DNA of 64,000 nucleotides from JAKFDI01 sp036676235 (GCA_036676235.1 JAKFDI010000010.1:186001-250000); one strand, 5' to 3'; numbered from the stretch's first letter, positions 1 to 9,153 are shown. The notes: generated by a model from the sequence alone, not told the origin. Program-made: numbers and translations.

Positions 1-333
1 CGCGGTGTACTCCGGCGGCGTCATCGTGGCCAGCACGCTCCAACCGTTGACCAGTTGCTCCATGACGCGGCTCACGCGCGCGAGCATCTTGAACACGCTT
101 TGCAGCCGGTCCTCGCGCACGCCGGCGATCGCCGCGTCGAGTTCGTGCAGCAGCAGCTTCATCCACAGCTCGCTCGTCTGGTGCTGCACGATGAACAGCA
201 TCTCGTCGTGCGAGGGCGACAGCGGATGCTGCGCGTTCAGCACCTCGTCGAGATGCAGATAGTCGACGTAGCTCATGTTGCGGCTGAAGTCGAGCTGCGC
301 GCCTTCCTCGGCCACGATCTTCTCGGTGCTCAT
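1..333 (-). CDS. kynA: Tryptophan 2,3-dioxygenase, N-terminal part (runs off window)
   Basis: Haem dioxygenase that opens the indole ring of L-tryptophan to N-formylkynurenine, the first step of the kynurenine pathway. Only the first 111 codons are present; the gene continues beyond base 1. The visible protein contains family-typical stretches, including NMSYVDYLHLDEVL and FIVQHQTSELWMKLLLHE, the latter carrying the His that helps bind substrate in this family. The ATG at 333 gives MSTEKIVAEE; an in-frame ATG at 339 would add two residues. It follows kynU by 26 bases on the same strand, so the order is formamidase-kynU-kynA in one probable operon. Identification is firm; the C-terminal half cannot be judged. 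Confidence 0.93.
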   Translation of the reverse strand, partial: MSTEKIVAEEGAQLDFSRNMSYVDYLHLDEVLNAQHPLSPSHDEMLFIVQHQTSELWMKLLLHELDAAIAGVREDRLQSVFKMLARVSRVMEQLVNGWSVLATMTPPEYTA

Positions 334-359
334 GACCATCCTCGTGCGATGCGCGCTCG

Positions 360-1637
360 TCAGGTGACGGCGGCGCGCTGGTTGAAACGCTCTTCGCGCC
401 ATTCACCTGTATGCAGTACCTGCCGCAGGTGCTCGACGGCATCCCAGACGTCGACGTGGCGCAAGTACAGCGGCGTGAAGCCGAAGCGCAGGATGCCCGG
501 CTCGCGAAAGTCGCCCACCACGCCGCGCGCGATGAGCGCCTGCACGATGGCGTAGCCGCCTTCGTCGCGCAGGAAGCTGACCTGGCTTCCGCGTGCTGCC
601 GGCTCGCGCGGGGTCTGCAGCGTCAGGCCTTGGCCGGCGCAGCGCGACTCGACGAGTTCGATGAACAGCTCGGTGAGTGCGAGCGACTTGTCGCGCAGCG
701 CGGCCATCCCGCCCAGCGGCTCGGTGGCCAGCAGCGTGTCGACGCCGCATTCCAGCGCCGCCAGCGCGATCGGCGAGGGCGTGCCGCAGACGAAGCGGGC
801 GACACCCGCGGCCGGCCGATAGCCGGGGCTGAACTCGAACGGCGTCGCATGGCCCAGCCAGCCCGACAGCGGCTGCCACAACTGCTCGGCATCCATGCGA
901 GCCGCATGCCGCGGGTGCAGCCACAGGAACGCCGGCGCGCCGGGGCCGCCGTTGAGGTACTTGTAGCCGCAGCCGATGGCGAAATCGGCATCGCTGCCGT
1001 TGAGATCGACAGGCACTGCGCCGGCCGAATGCGCCAGATCCCACACCGCCAGCGCGCCGGCCGCATGAGCTGCCGCCGTCGTCTCGGCCATCGGGTGCAT
1101 GCGGCCGCTGCGGTAGTTGATCTGCGTGAGCAGCAGCACGGCGATCGAATCGTCCAGTCGCGCGGTGATGTCGTCCGCGCCCACCAGGCGCAACTCGAGG
1201 CCGTGCTGCCGTGCCAGGCTTTCGGCGATGTAGAGATCGGTCGGAAAGTTGTCGCGCTCCGAGACGATGATCCGCCGACCGGGCGAATCGGCGGCGGCGA
1301 AGGCGAGCGCGACGCTGAGCACCTTGTACAGATTGAGCGAGGTCGAATCGGCCGCCACCACCTCGCCCGGCCCGGCACCGATGAGGCGCGCGATCTTGTC
1401 GCCCACGCGCTGCGGCTGCGAGATCCAGCCGGCCTTGTTCCAGCTCTGGATCAGGTCGTCGCCCCATTCGCGATTGATGACCTCCTGCACCCGCGCCGCG
1501 GTGGCGCGCGGCAGCACGCCGAGCGAATTGCCGTCGAGGTAGATGCTGCCCGGCGGCAGGGCGAACTGGTCGCGCAGCGGGGCGAGCGCGTCGCGTGCGT
1601 CGAGCGCCGCGCAGGCGTCGCGTGACATCGGTTTCAT
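360..1637 (-). CDS. kynU: Kynureninase
   Basis: PLP enzyme that cleaves kynurenine to anthranilate and alanine. The 425-residue product has the usual length. Near the N terminus it reads IYLDGNSLGVLPR, and further on CGYKYLNGGPGAPAFLW, the family segment carrying the PLP-binding lysine. The start is the ATG at 1637, which overlaps the stop of the upstream formamidase gene as ATGA (1634-1637), so translation is probably coupled; a second in-frame ATG at 1628 is possible. The open frame extends upstream without kynureninase-like sequence, so the longer form was rejected. With the dioxygenase and formamidase it completes tryptophan to anthranilate conversion. Confidence 0.96.
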   Translation of the reverse strand: MKPMSRDACAALDARDALAPLRDQFALPPGSIYLDGNSLGVLPRATAARVQEVINREWGDDLIQSWNKAGWISQPQRVGDKIARLIGAGPGEVVAADSTSLNLYKVLSVALAFAAADSPGRRIIVSERDNFPTDLYIAESLARQHGLELRLVGADDITARLDDSIAVLLLTQINYRSGRMHPMAETTAAAHAAGALAVWDLAHSAGAVPVDLNGSDADFAIGCGYKYLNGGPGAPAFLWLHPRHAARMDAEQLWQPLSGWLGHATPFEFSPGYRPAAGVARFVCGTPSPIALAALECGVDTLLATEPLGGMAALRDKSLALTELFIELVESRCAGQGLTLQTPREPAARGSQVSFLRDEGGYAIVQALIARGVVGDFREPGILRFGFTPLYLRHVDVWDAVEHLRQVLHTGEWREERFNQRAAVT

Positions 1638-2527
1638 CGCGCCTGACCTTCCTTCGCATCGAGATGATGGGCGAGCCAGCGGCACAGCGGGCTGTCCGCC
1701 GTCTCGAAGCCGTGGATCGCCGAAAAGTGGTCCGCACTCGGCACGGCGGCGAGTTCCGAACGATTGCCGGCGCCCTGCCAAGCGGTGTGGAAGACGGCCG
1801 ACTGGCGCGCGAACTCGGCCGTCTCGGCGCTGCCCCAGGTGATCCACAGCGGCGTAGTACAGCGCCGCACGAGGTGGGCCGGCGAGTTGCGCGCGATCAC
1901 GCCGTCGTCGAGCCGGATCACGGGCTGCAGGTAGCTGTGGCGCAGGGGTTCGAGTTCGTACAGCCCGCTGACCAGCAGCCCGGCGGCCAGCGGATCGTCG
2001 GCGAACCCCTGCGCGGCCCAGTCCGTTTGCAGGCACATCGCCGCCAGGTGCGCGCCGGCCGAGTGCCCGCCGATCGCCACGCGCGAGGCATCGCCGCGGT
2101 GTTCACCGATGTGGCGCAGCACCCAAGCCACAGCAGCGCGCGCCTGCCGCGTGATCTCGTCGATCGTCACCGCCGGGCACAAGGCGTAGTTGGGCACCAC
2201 CGTGGTGATGCCCAGCGGCTGCAGCCCGAGCGCCACGCCGGCGAACTCCGCGGACGACAGCGCTCGCCAGTAGCCGCCGTGGAAGAACACGAACACCGGC
2301 GCGCCGGGGTCGTCGGCCGGATAGATGTCCAGCGTCTCCTGCGGCGTCGGCCCGAAGGGAACACCCAGCGTGCAGCGCAGGCGATGCCGCGCTTCCTCGG
2401 CACGCTCGGTGTAGTGCCGCAGCGGCGCGGCGGGGTCCGTGAGCCTCAGCGACGGGTTGTACTGGGCGTCGGCTTCGGCTTGGGTGCGAAAGTTGGGAGA
2501 CGACAGGTGCATCAGCGCAGTCTGCAA
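1634..2527 (-). CDS. Alpha/beta-hydrolase arylformamidase (kynurenine formamidase)
   Basis: Expected to hydrolyse N-formylkynurenine to kynurenine, the step between the dioxygenase and kynU. The protein (297 residues) is an alpha/beta hydrolase: HGGYW at residues 83-87 is the oxyanion-hole motif of eukaryote-type formamidases and GHSAGAH places the nucleophile at Ser156; a SADHF segment near the C terminus supplies a candidate catalytic His. It is therefore not the metal-dependent cyclase-like KynB that many bacteria use for this step. It is first in the kyn operon and overlaps kynU by 4 bases. The start may be the ATG at 2527 or the second Met (2512). Function is inferred from family and operon position. 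Confidence 0.86.
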   Translation of the reverse strand: MQTALMHLSSPNFRTQAEADAQYNPSLRLTDPAAPLRHYTERAEEARHRLRCTLGVPFGPTPQETLDIYPADDPGAPVFVFFHGGYWRALSSAEFAGVALGLQPLGITTVVPNYALCPAVTIDEITRQARAAVAWVLRHIGEHRGDASRVAIGGHSAGAHLAAMCLQTDWAAQGFADDPLAAGLLVSGLYELEPLRHSYLQPVIRLDDGVIARNSPAHLVRRCTTPLWITWGSAETAEFARQSAVFHTAWQGAGNRSELAAVPSADHFSAIHGFETADSPLCRWLAHHLDAKEGQAR

Positions 2528-2616
2528 TCAGAACGGTCGCGTTGCCAACATGGGCATCCACGACATCGGGCGCAGCGCGGTCAGCGCAGCACGGCGCTCT
2601 GAGAAACTCGCCGGAC

Positions 2617-3726
2617 ATGCAAGAGAACTTCCAGTCCATCCTTGTGATCGCCACGCGGCAGCTGGGCGATGTGCTGGTGACCACGCCGCTGATCCATGCA
2701 GCGCGCGTGCAGTGGCCGCAGGCGCGCATCGACGTGCTCGGATTCAAGGGCACGATGGGCCTGCTGCAGGGCAACCCCGACCTGGACGAGTTGATCGAGG
2801 TGGATGCGGGCGCCGGATGGCGGCGCTCCATGCCCTTGATCCGGCGGCTGTGGCGCCGCTACGACCTTGCACTGATCTCGCAATACTCCGACCGTGCGCA
2901 TCTGTACGGCTGGATGGCGGCCCGCCAACGCGCCGGCCTGGTGCCCACGGGCCGCAGCGGCTGGTGGAAGCGCCTGCTGAACCGCCGGATCCCGCGGCTT
3001 CCCGGTGACGCGGTCCACGTGCTGCTCGAGAAGCAAAACCTGCTGTCGCCCTGGGGCGGCGACGCGGCGCCGCCGCTGGTGCGGCTGCCGCAGCGGCATG
3101 CACTGCCGGCCGAACTCGAGAAGCGGCTCGCGCGCCGCTACGTGGTGATGCAGGTGCCGTCGCTGGTGCGCTACAAGCAGTGGCCGGTCGAGAACTTCGC
3201 GCAGGTTGCGCGTGCGCTGGCGGCCGAGGGCACGCAGGTCGTGCTGACCGGTGGGCCGTCACCTGCCGACCGGGCCCTGGTCGCGCAGGCCGCGGCACTG
3301 GCTGATGCGCCGGGCGTGATCGACGTGGCCGGGCAACTCGACCTGCAGGCGATGACCACGCTGCTGAAGGGCGCCGCGCTCTATGTCGGGCCGGACACCT
3401 CGATCACCCACTTGGCCGCGGCCTGCGGCACGCCGGTGATCGCGCTGTACGGCCCCATCGATCCGCGCCTGTGGGGGCCCTGGCCGGTGGGCTGGCCGGC
3501 GCAGCAACCCTACGAAAGCCGAGGCCCGCGGCAGGCGCGCGGCAACATCGTGCTGCTGCAGGGCTCGCAGCCTTGCGTGCCGTGCAACGGCGCCGGCTGC
3601 GACAAGCATGTGAACAGCCGCAGTGACTGCCTCGAGACGATGGCGCCCGAGCGTGTACTGAGCGAAGCGCGGGGCATCCTTTGCGCCGCTGCGGCCGAGG
3701 ACGAGGCACGACAATCCACGCTTTGA
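2617..3726 (+). CDS. Glycosyltransferase family 9 (heptosyltransferase-like)
   Basis: Probable ADP-heptose:LPS-type transferase acting on a surface glycan at the inner membrane. The 369-residue product begins ILVIATRQLGDVLVTTPLI, the nucleotide-binding N terminus of GT9 enzymes, and carries CGTPVIALYGPIDP in the C-terminal donor domain. The last quarter has a Cys/His cluster (QPCVPCNGAGCDKH, then SDC) often seen in GT9 enzymes from polysaccharide loci. The ATG at 2617 was chosen because the GT9 homology starts there; the open frame extends upstream without resemblance. It opens the plus-strand sugar cassette and is 48 bases from rfbF. It is distinct from the inner-core heptosyltransferase at 45.4 kb, so a role in O-antigen or outer core is likely. 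Acceptor unknown. Confidence 0.85.
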   Translation: MQENFQSILVIATRQLGDVLVTTPLIHAARVQWPQARIDVLGFKGTMGLLQGNPDLDELIEVDAGAGWRRSMPLIRRLWRRYDLALISQYSDRAHLYGWMAARQRAGLVPTGRSGWWKRLLNRRIPRLPGDAVHVLLEKQNLLSPWGGDAAPPLVRLPQRHALPAELEKRLARRYVVMQVPSLVRYKQWPVENFAQVARALAAEGTQVVLTGGPSPADRALVAQAAALADAPGVIDVAGQLDLQAMTTLLKGAALYVGPDTSITHLAAACGTPVIALYGPIDPRLWGPWPVGWPAQQPYESRGPRQARGNIVLLQGSQPCVPCNGAGCDKHVNSRSDCLETMAPERVLSEARGILCAAAAEDEARQSTL

Positions 3727-3774
3727 TCGATGGCCGCTGCACCGGCGCAGTGCGGCGTTGTACGGAGCAATGCG

Positions 3775-4545
3775 ATGAAGGCAGTGATTCTTGCGGGCGG
3801 ATTCGGCAGCCGTCTCTCCGAGGAGACGAACCTGCGGCCCAAGCCCATGATCGAGATCGGCGGCAAGCCCATCCTGTGGCACATCCTGAAGATCTACTCG
3901 GCCAACGGCGTCAACGACTTCATCATCTGCTGCGGCTACAAGGGCTACGTGATCAAGGAGTATTTCGCGAACTACTTTCTGCACATGTCCGACGTCACGT
4001 TCGACATGGCGCACAACCGCATGGAAGTGCATCAGAAGCACGCTGAGCCGTGGCGCGTGACGCTGGTCGATACCGGCGAAGACTCCATGACCGGCGGGCG
4101 CCTCAAGCGCGTGGCCGACTACGTGAAGGACGAAGACGCCTTCTGCTTCACCTATGGCGACGGGGTGGCCGACGTCGACATCGCCGCCAGCATTGCGTTC
4201 CACCGTGCGCACGGCAAGCTCGCCACCATCACGGCGGTGCAGCCGCCGGGCCGCTATGGCGCGCTTCAACTGCAGGGCGAGCGTGTGGCCGGCTTCGCCG
4301 AGAAGCCGCGCGGCGATGGCGGCCTGATCAACGGCGGCTTCTTCGTGCTGTCGCCGCGCTGCCTGGAGCGCATCGCCGGAGACGCCACCAGCTGGGAGGC
4401 GCAGCCGCTCGGCGGCTTGGCGCAGGACGGCGAACTGATGGCCTTCACGCACACCGGCTTCTGGCAGCCCATGGACACGCTGCGCGAGAAGAATCTGCTC
4501 GAAGAGCTGTGGCAATCCGGCCGCGCGCCGTGGAAGAAGTGGTGA
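3775..4545 (+). CDS. rfbF: Glucose-1-phosphate cytidylyltransferase
   Basis: Makes CDP-glucose from CTP and glucose-1-phosphate, the entry step to CDP-linked deoxysugars. The 256-residue protein starts MKAVILAGGFGSRLSEET, the nucleotidyltransferase signature loop, followed by RPKPMIEIGGKPILWHI and by FIICCGYKGYVIKEYF, both characteristic of RfbF/DdhA rather than of RmlA or GalU. Length matches the family. The start ATG at 3775 coincides with the conserved N terminus. The stop overlaps the start of rfbG (TGATG at 4543-4547), so the two are translationally coupled. Confidence 0.95.
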   Translation: MKAVILAGGFGSRLSEETNLRPKPMIEIGGKPILWHILKIYSANGVNDFIICCGYKGYVIKEYFANYFLHMSDVTFDMAHNRMEVHQKHAEPWRVTLVDTGEDSMTGGRLKRVADYVKDEDAFCFTYGDGVADVDIAASIAFHRAHGKLATITAVQPPGRYGALQLQGERVAGFAEKPRGDGGLINGGFFVLSPRCLERIAGDATSWEAQPLGGLAQDGELMAFTHTGFWQPMDTLREKNLLEELWQSGRAPWKKW

Positions 4546-5603
4546 TGCGGCCTGACAGTGCGTTCTGGCGCGGCAAGCGCGTCCTGATCACTGGCCACAC
4601 CGGCTTCAAGGGCGGATGGCTGGCGCTGTGGTTGCACCGGCTCGGCGCCGAAGTTACCGGCGCGGCGCTGGCACCGCAGACCGCGCCGAGCCTGTTCGAA
4701 CTGGCCCGCATCGGCGATCTGTGCGCGCACCACGTCGTCGACGTTCGCGACGCGGCGGCTTTGGCGGCGGTGGTGTCGTCGGCCCGGCCGCAGATCGTGC
4801 TGCATCTGGCCGCCCAGCCGCTGGTGCGCGCGAGTTATCGGCAGCCCATCGAGACTTTCGCCACCAACGTGATGGGGACGGCGCATCTGCTGGACGCCTT
4901 GCGCGGGCAGAAGGCGCTGCGCGTGGCGGTGGTGGTGACGACCGACAAGGTGTACGCCAACCACGAATGGGCGTACCCCTACCGCGAGGACGACGCGCTC
5001 GGCGGCCACGACCCGTACAGCGCCAGCAAGGCGGGAGCCGAGATCGTCGCCGCGAGCTACCGCGAATCGTTTCTGCGGGCACAGGGTGTCGCGCTCGCGA
5101 CCGCCCGCGCCGGCAACGTCATCGGCGGGGGCGACTGGTCCGAGGACCGGCTCATTCCCGATGCGGTACGGGCGTGGCGCGCCGGGCAGGCGCTGCACAT
5201 CCGCCGCCCGCAGGCCATCCGCCCCTGGCAGCACGTGCTCGATCCGCTGGCCGGCTACCTGCGCCTCGCCGAGCGGCTGTGGGATGAGCCCGGCCTCGCC
5301 GGTGCCTACAACTTCGGGCCGCGCACCGACGAGGCGGCCACGGTGCGCGACGTGATTGCGCGTGCCCGCGAGTCCTACGGTGAAGGGGAGTGCGTCTTCG
5401 GCAGCGGCAATGAGGGGCCACACGAAGCTGGCTGGCTGGCGCTGGAGGTGGCGCAGGCGCGCGTCGCGCTCGGCGTGTCGGCGCGCTGGGATCTGGCGGA
5501 AGCCGTCGCGCGCACGATGCGCTGGTACCGCCGCGAGGCCGACGGCGCAGAGGCGCGCGCACTGTGCGAGGCGGACATCGCCGACTACGAGTCGATCAAA
5601 TGA
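4545..5603 (+). CDS. rfbG: CDP-glucose 4,6-dehydratase
   Basis: Short-chain dehydrogenase/reductase-type enzyme converting CDP-glucose to CDP-4-keto-6-deoxyglucose with bound NAD. The 352-residue product has the N-terminal Rossmann motif GHTGFKGGW and the catalytic YSASK; RAGNVIGGGDW and RPWQHVLDPLAGYL are typical of this dehydratase. It overlaps rfbF upstream by one base and the epimerase downstream by four (ATGA at 5600-5603). Together with rfbF it commits the cassette to CDP sugars and not dTDP sugars. Confidence 0.95.
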   Translation: MRPDSAFWRGKRVLITGHTGFKGGWLALWLHRLGAEVTGAALAPQTAPSLFELARIGDLCAHHVVDVRDAAALAAVVSSARPQIVLHLAAQPLVRASYRQPIETFATNVMGTAHLLDALRGQKALRVAVVVTTDKVYANHEWAYPYREDDALGGHDPYSASKAGAEIVAASYRESFLRAQGVALATARAGNVIGGGDWSEDRLIPDAVRAWRAGQALHIRRPQAIRPWQHVLDPLAGYLRLAERLWDEPGLAGAYNFGPRTDEAATVRDVIARARESYGEGECVFGSGNEGPHEAGWLALEVAQARVALGVSARWDLAEAVARTMRWYRREADGAEARALCEADIADYESIK

Positions 5604-6160
5604 GTCGCTTCGAGCTGTCGCCGACACCGCTGGCAGGCCTGCAGGTGGTGCAGCGCCTGCGCCTTGGCGACTCGCGCGGCTTTCTCTCGCGCGTGTTCTG
5701 CGCCGACGAACTGCGCACGGCCGGCTGGACGCAGCCGATCGCGCAGATCAATCACACGCTCACGGCACGCCGCGGCACCGTGCGCGGGATGCACTTCCAG
5801 CGCGCGCCGCATGCCGAGATGAAGCTTGTGAGCTGCCTGCGCGGCGAGGTGTGGGACGTGGCCGTCGATCTGCGCCAAGGGTCGCCAACCTTTCTTCAGT
5901 GGCATACGCAAACGCTGTCGGCCGAGAACGGTCGCGCGCTGTTGATTCCGCAAGGGTTTGCGCACGGTTTCCAGGCGCTGAGCGACGGCGCCGAAATGCT
6001 CTACTGCCACAGCGCTGCCTACAATTCCGGCGCCGAGGACGCACTCAACCCGCGGGACGCGAAGCTCGCGATCGATTGGCCGCTGGCCATCGGCGAGATC
6101 TCCGAGCGCGATGCCGGACATGCGTTCATCGGAGACCACTTCGAAGGAGTTCTGGTGTGA
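5600..6160 (+). CDS. dTDP-4-dehydrorhamnose 3,5-epimerase family protein
   Basis: Cupin-fold RmlC-like epimerase of 186 residues, expected to epimerise C3 and/or C5 of a 4-keto-6-deoxy sugar. It shows the RmlC layout: GDSRGFLSRVFC, INHTLTARRGTVRGMHFQ with the conserved His of the active site, VWDVAVDLRQGSPTF, and IPQGFAHGFQAL. Its neighbours make a CDP, not dTDP, substrate, so the donor is inferred to be CDP-4-keto-6-deoxyglucose. No rmlA, rmlB or rmlD lies nearby, which argues against a rhamnose pathway. It overlaps rfbG by four bases, and the following methyltransferase starts inside its stop codon (GTGA). Confidence 0.88.
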   Translation: MSRFELSPTPLAGLQVVQRLRLGDSRGFLSRVFCADELRTAGWTQPIAQINHTLTARRGTVRGMHFQRAPHAEMKLVSCLRGEVWDVAVDLRQGSPTFLQWHTQTLSAENGRALLIPQGFAHGFQALSDGAEMLYCHSAAYNSGAEDALNPRDAKLAIDWPLAIGEISERDAGHAFIGDHFEGVLV

Positions 6161-7383
6161 GATGTCGTCACTGCGCCGCCGAGTTGTCGCGCACCTTTCT
6201 CGATCTGGGCAGCGCCCCTCCCTCCAACGCCTACCTCACGCCTGGCGGCCTGCGCGCGCCGGAGGTGTGGTATCCGCTGCGCCTGCTGGTGTGCGAGGCT
6301 TGCTGGCTGGTGCAGACCGAGGACCACGCGGGGCGCGAAGCGCTCTTCACCGACGACTACGCCTACTTCAGTTCGTTCTCGACCTCCTGGCTCGCGCACG
6401 CCAAGGCCTATGTCGACACGATGCGCGAGCGCTTCGGACTGAATGCGTCCGGCCTCGTGTCGGAGATCGCGTCCAACGACGGCTACCTGCTGCAGTACGT
6501 GCAGCAGGCCGGCATTCCCTGCTACGGCGTCGAGCCCACGGCAAGTACCGCTCGAGCCGCGCGTGACCGCGGCCTGGACGTGGTCGAACGATTCTTCGGC
6601 GTCGAGCTTGCCCGCGAACTGGTCTCGCAGGGCCGGCAGGTGGACTTGGTGGCAGCCAACAACGTGCTCGCGCACGTGCCTGACATCAACGACTTCGTCG
6701 CCGGATTCGCCTTGCTGCTCAAGCCGCAGGGCGTGGCGACCTTCGAGTTCCCGCATCTGTTGCGCATGCTGCGCGAGAACCAGTTCGACACGGCGTACCA
6801 CGAGCACTACTCCTACCTGTCGTTGACGGCCGTGAAGCACGTCTTCGAGACCAACGGCCTCGCGGTGTTCGACGTCCAGGAGCATCCGACGCACGGCGGC
6901 AGTCTGCGCGTCTTCGCGCAGCGCAGCGATGTCGGCGAGCATGGCATCGCTGACAGCGTGGCCGCGCTGCTGGAGAGAGAGCAGCAGGCCGGCATGACGA
7001 CCGCCGAAGGCTATGCCGACTTCCAGGCGCGCACCGATCGTGTGAAGGACGACTTCCTCGCCTTCCTGATCGAGGCGCGGCGCGCCGGAAAGGTAGTCGC
7101 GGCTTATGGCGCTGCCGCCAAGGGCAACACACTGATGAACTACGCCGGCGTGCGGCCCGACCTGCTGGCCTTCGTCGTCGACCGCAATCCGGCCAAGCAG
7201 CACAAGTTCATGCCCGGCAGCCGCATTCCCATCGTCGACGAGAAGCATCTGCGCGCCGCTCGGCCCGACTATGTGGTGCTGCTGCCCTGGAACCTGAAGA
7301 ACGAACTCACGCAGCAGCTCGAGTACGTGCGCGCCTGGGACGCGCGCTTCGTCACCGCCGTGCCGCGGCTGGAGATCCTGTGA
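6157..7383 (+). CDS. SAM-dependent sugar C-methyltransferase
   Basis: A 408-residue protein with the three-part layout of the NovU/TylCIII C-methyltransferases of deoxysugar pathways: an N-terminal Cys pair (CRHC, then LLVCEAC) likely binding zinc, a SAM domain with EIASNDGYLL and AANNVLAHVPD, and a C-terminal Rossmann-like domain with AYGAAAKGNTLMNY. Members usually methylate C3 of a 4-keto sugar next to the keto group. The start is the GTG at 6157, the only one that keeps the complete zinc motif, and it overlaps the epimerase stop. It implies a branched-chain sugar; the exact carbon cannot be read from the sequence. Confidence 0.88.
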   Translation: MRCRHCAAELSRTFLDLGSAPPSNAYLTPGGLRAPEVWYPLRLLVCEACWLVQTEDHAGREALFTDDYAYFSSFSTSWLAHAKAYVDTMRERFGLNASGLVSEIASNDGYLLQYVQQAGIPCYGVEPTASTARAARDRGLDVVERFFGVELARELVSQGRQVDLVAANNVLAHVPDINDFVAGFALLLKPQGVATFEFPHLLRMLRENQFDTAYHEHYSYLSLTAVKHVFETNGLAVFDVQEHPTHGGSLRVFAQRSDVGEHGIADSVAALLEREQQAGMTTAEGYADFQARTDRVKDDFLAFLIEARRAGKVVAAYGAAAKGNTLMNYAGVRPDLLAFVVDRNPAKQHKFMPGSRIPIVDEKHLRAARPDYVVLLPWNLKNELTQQLEYVRAWDARFVTAVPRLEIL

Positions 7384-8489
7384 GCGCGCGCATCGTCTAC
7401 ACCAAGCCCTCGATCACCGAACTCGAGGTCGGCTACGCAACCGACGCCACGCGCAACGGCTGGGGCGAGCGCTGCTACGACTACATCAACCGCTTCGAGG
7501 CGCAGTTCCGAGAGCACCTGGGCGTGCGCCATGCCATCGCCACAGCGAGCTGCACCGGCGCACTGCACCTGGGCATGGCGGGGCTTGGTATCGGGTCGGG
7601 CGACGAGGTGATCCTGGCCGACACCAACTGGATCGCCTCGGTGGCGCCGGTCGTGCACCTGGGCGCGACGCCGGTCTTCGTCGACATTCGCCCGGACAGC
7701 TGGACGCTGGACCCCGCGCTGGTCGAGGCGGCGATCACGCCGCGCACCAAGGCCATCCTGGCGGTGCATCTGTACGGCAACCTCTGCGAACTCGATGCCT
7801 TGCTCGCGATCGGTGAGAAGCACGGCATACCCGTGATCGAAGATGCGGCGGAGGCGCTCGGTTCGGTCTACCACGGCCGCCGTGCCGGCAGCATCGGCCG
7901 CTTCGGGGCGTTCTCCTTTCATGGCACCAAGACGATGACGACCGGCGAGGGCGGCATATTCGTCACCGACGATCCGGCGCTCTTCGAGACCGTGCTCACC
8001 TTGTCGAACCACGGTCGTGCACGTGGGCAGACGCGGCAGTTCTGGCCCGACATGGTGGGCTTCAAGTACAAGCTGTCGAACGTGCAGGCAGCGATCGGCT
8101 GCGGGCAGATCGAGCGCATCGACGAACTGACGCAGCGCAAGCGCGCGATCCTGGCGCGCTACCGCAGCCTGCTGGAACGCCACGCCGGCATCGCCATGAA
8201 TCCCGAGCCTGCGGGCACCGTCAACGGAGCCTGGATGCCCACGGCGGTGTTTGCGCCTGGCACCGGCATCACTCGCGAACAACTGCAAGCGGCGTTTGCC
8301 GCCGGAAGCATCGATGCGCGGGTGTTCTTCCATCCGCTGAGCAGCCTGCCGATGTTCGGCGGCGCGGCGCGTTCACCGCTTGCCGAAGACATTGCCGGCC
8401 GCGCGATCAACCTGCCCAGCTTCCACGACATGACGGACGACGAGCAGCAGCGCGTGGCGAACGTCATTCATCGCCTGCTCCATGCCTGA
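7380..8489 (+). CDS. DegT/DnrJ/EryC1/StrS family sugar aminotransferase
   Basis: PLP-dependent aminotransferase of 369 residues, expected to aminate a keto sugar nucleotide. It has the family segments ATASCTGALHLGMAGLGI, VIEDAAEALGS and SFHGTKTMTTGEGG. Lys184 in the last motif is the PLP-binding lysine. The related RfbH/E1 dehydrases of 3,6-dideoxyhexose pathways replace this Lys with His, so this copy should be a true aminotransferase even though it sits beside rfbF and rfbG. The start is GTG at 7380, overlapping the methyltransferase stop (GTGA). It overlaps the next gene by eight bases. Confidence 0.9.
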   Translation: MSARIVYTKPSITELEVGYATDATRNGWGERCYDYINRFEAQFREHLGVRHAIATASCTGALHLGMAGLGIGSGDEVILADTNWIASVAPVVHLGATPVFVDIRPDSWTLDPALVEAAITPRTKAILAVHLYGNLCELDALLAIGEKHGIPVIEDAAEALGSVYHGRRAGSIGRFGAFSFHGTKTMTTGEGGIFVTDDPALFETVLTLSNHGRARGQTRQFWPDMVGFKYKLSNVQAAIGCGQIERIDELTQRKRAILARYRSLLERHAGIAMNPEPAGTVNGAWMPTAVFAPGTGITREQLQAAFAAGSIDARVFFHPLSSLPMFGGAARSPLAEDIAGRAINLPSFHDMTDDEQQRVANVIHRLLHA

Positions 8490-9153
8490 GCAGCGCTACG
8501 CGATCTGGGGTGCTGCCGGCCATGCCAGGGTACTGGCCAGCCTGATCGCGCTGCGTGGCGGTCGCGTCGTTGCGCTGTTCGATCGACAGGAGCTGCCGTC
8601 GGTGCTGCCAGGCGTGCCGCTGTTCGTGGGCGAAGCCGGCTTTGCGCGGTGGGCCGATGCGGAGCCGGTGCGGGACCAGGTGATCGGCCTCGCGGCGATC
8701 GGCGGTGCCCGCGGACGCGACAGGATGGGCATCCAGCAGTTGTTCCGCGAGCGCGGCCTTCGCCTCGCAAGCCTCGTGCACCCTGACGCGTCCGTCTGCG
8801 CCACCGCAACGCTGGGTGCCGGCACGCAGGTGCTGGCGCAGGCGGTGGTCGCCGCGGATGCGCGCATCGGCGAGGCGTGCATCGTGAATCACCGGGCGTC
8901 GGTGGACCATGAATGCGTACTCGGTGACGGTGTGCACGTGGCGCCCGGCGCGACCCTGTGCGGTCTGGTCACGCTGCGCGACAACGTGATGATCGGCGCC
9001 GGCGCGGTGGTGCTGCCGCGCATGCGCATCGGCGAAAATTCCGTGGTGGGCGCCGGCGCCGTGGTCACGCGTGATGTGCCGGCGGGAACTGTCGTCGTCG
9101 GCAACCCGGCCCGCCCCGTTCAAACCGTTTTCCAAGACAAGGATCAGCCATGA
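8482..9153 (+). CDS. PglD/NeuD-like sugar N-acyltransferase
   Basis: A 223-residue enzyme with an N-terminal Rossmann-like domain (YAIWGAAGHARVLASLI) and a C-terminal left-handed beta-helix of hexapeptide repeats. VNHRASVDHE contains the His expected to act as base, and GAVVTRDVPAGTVVVGNPAR closes the coil and acyl-CoA site. PglD-type enzymes acetylate the amino group installed by a DegT-family aminotransferase on a UDP sugar; here the aminotransferase is the preceding, overlapping gene, so an N-acylated CDP-amino sugar is inferred. Acyl donor and substrate are not proven. Confidence 0.88.
   Translation: MPEQRYAIWGAAGHARVLASLIALRGGRVVALFDRQELPSVLPGVPLFVGEAGFARWADAEPVRDQVIGLAAIGGARGRDRMGIQQLFRERGLRLASLVHPDASVCATATLGAGTQVLAQAVVAADARIGEACIVNHRASVDHECVLGDGVHVAPGATLCGLVTLRDNVMIGAGAVVLPRMRIGENSVVGAGAVVTRDVPAGTVVVGNPARPVQTVFQDKDQP

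Noticed and set aside
7380..8489. RfbH-type dehydrase (E1) of 3,6-dideoxyhexose synthesis.
   Set aside because: The PLP lysine is present in SFHGTKTM, while RfbH has His there; no E3 reductase is nearby.
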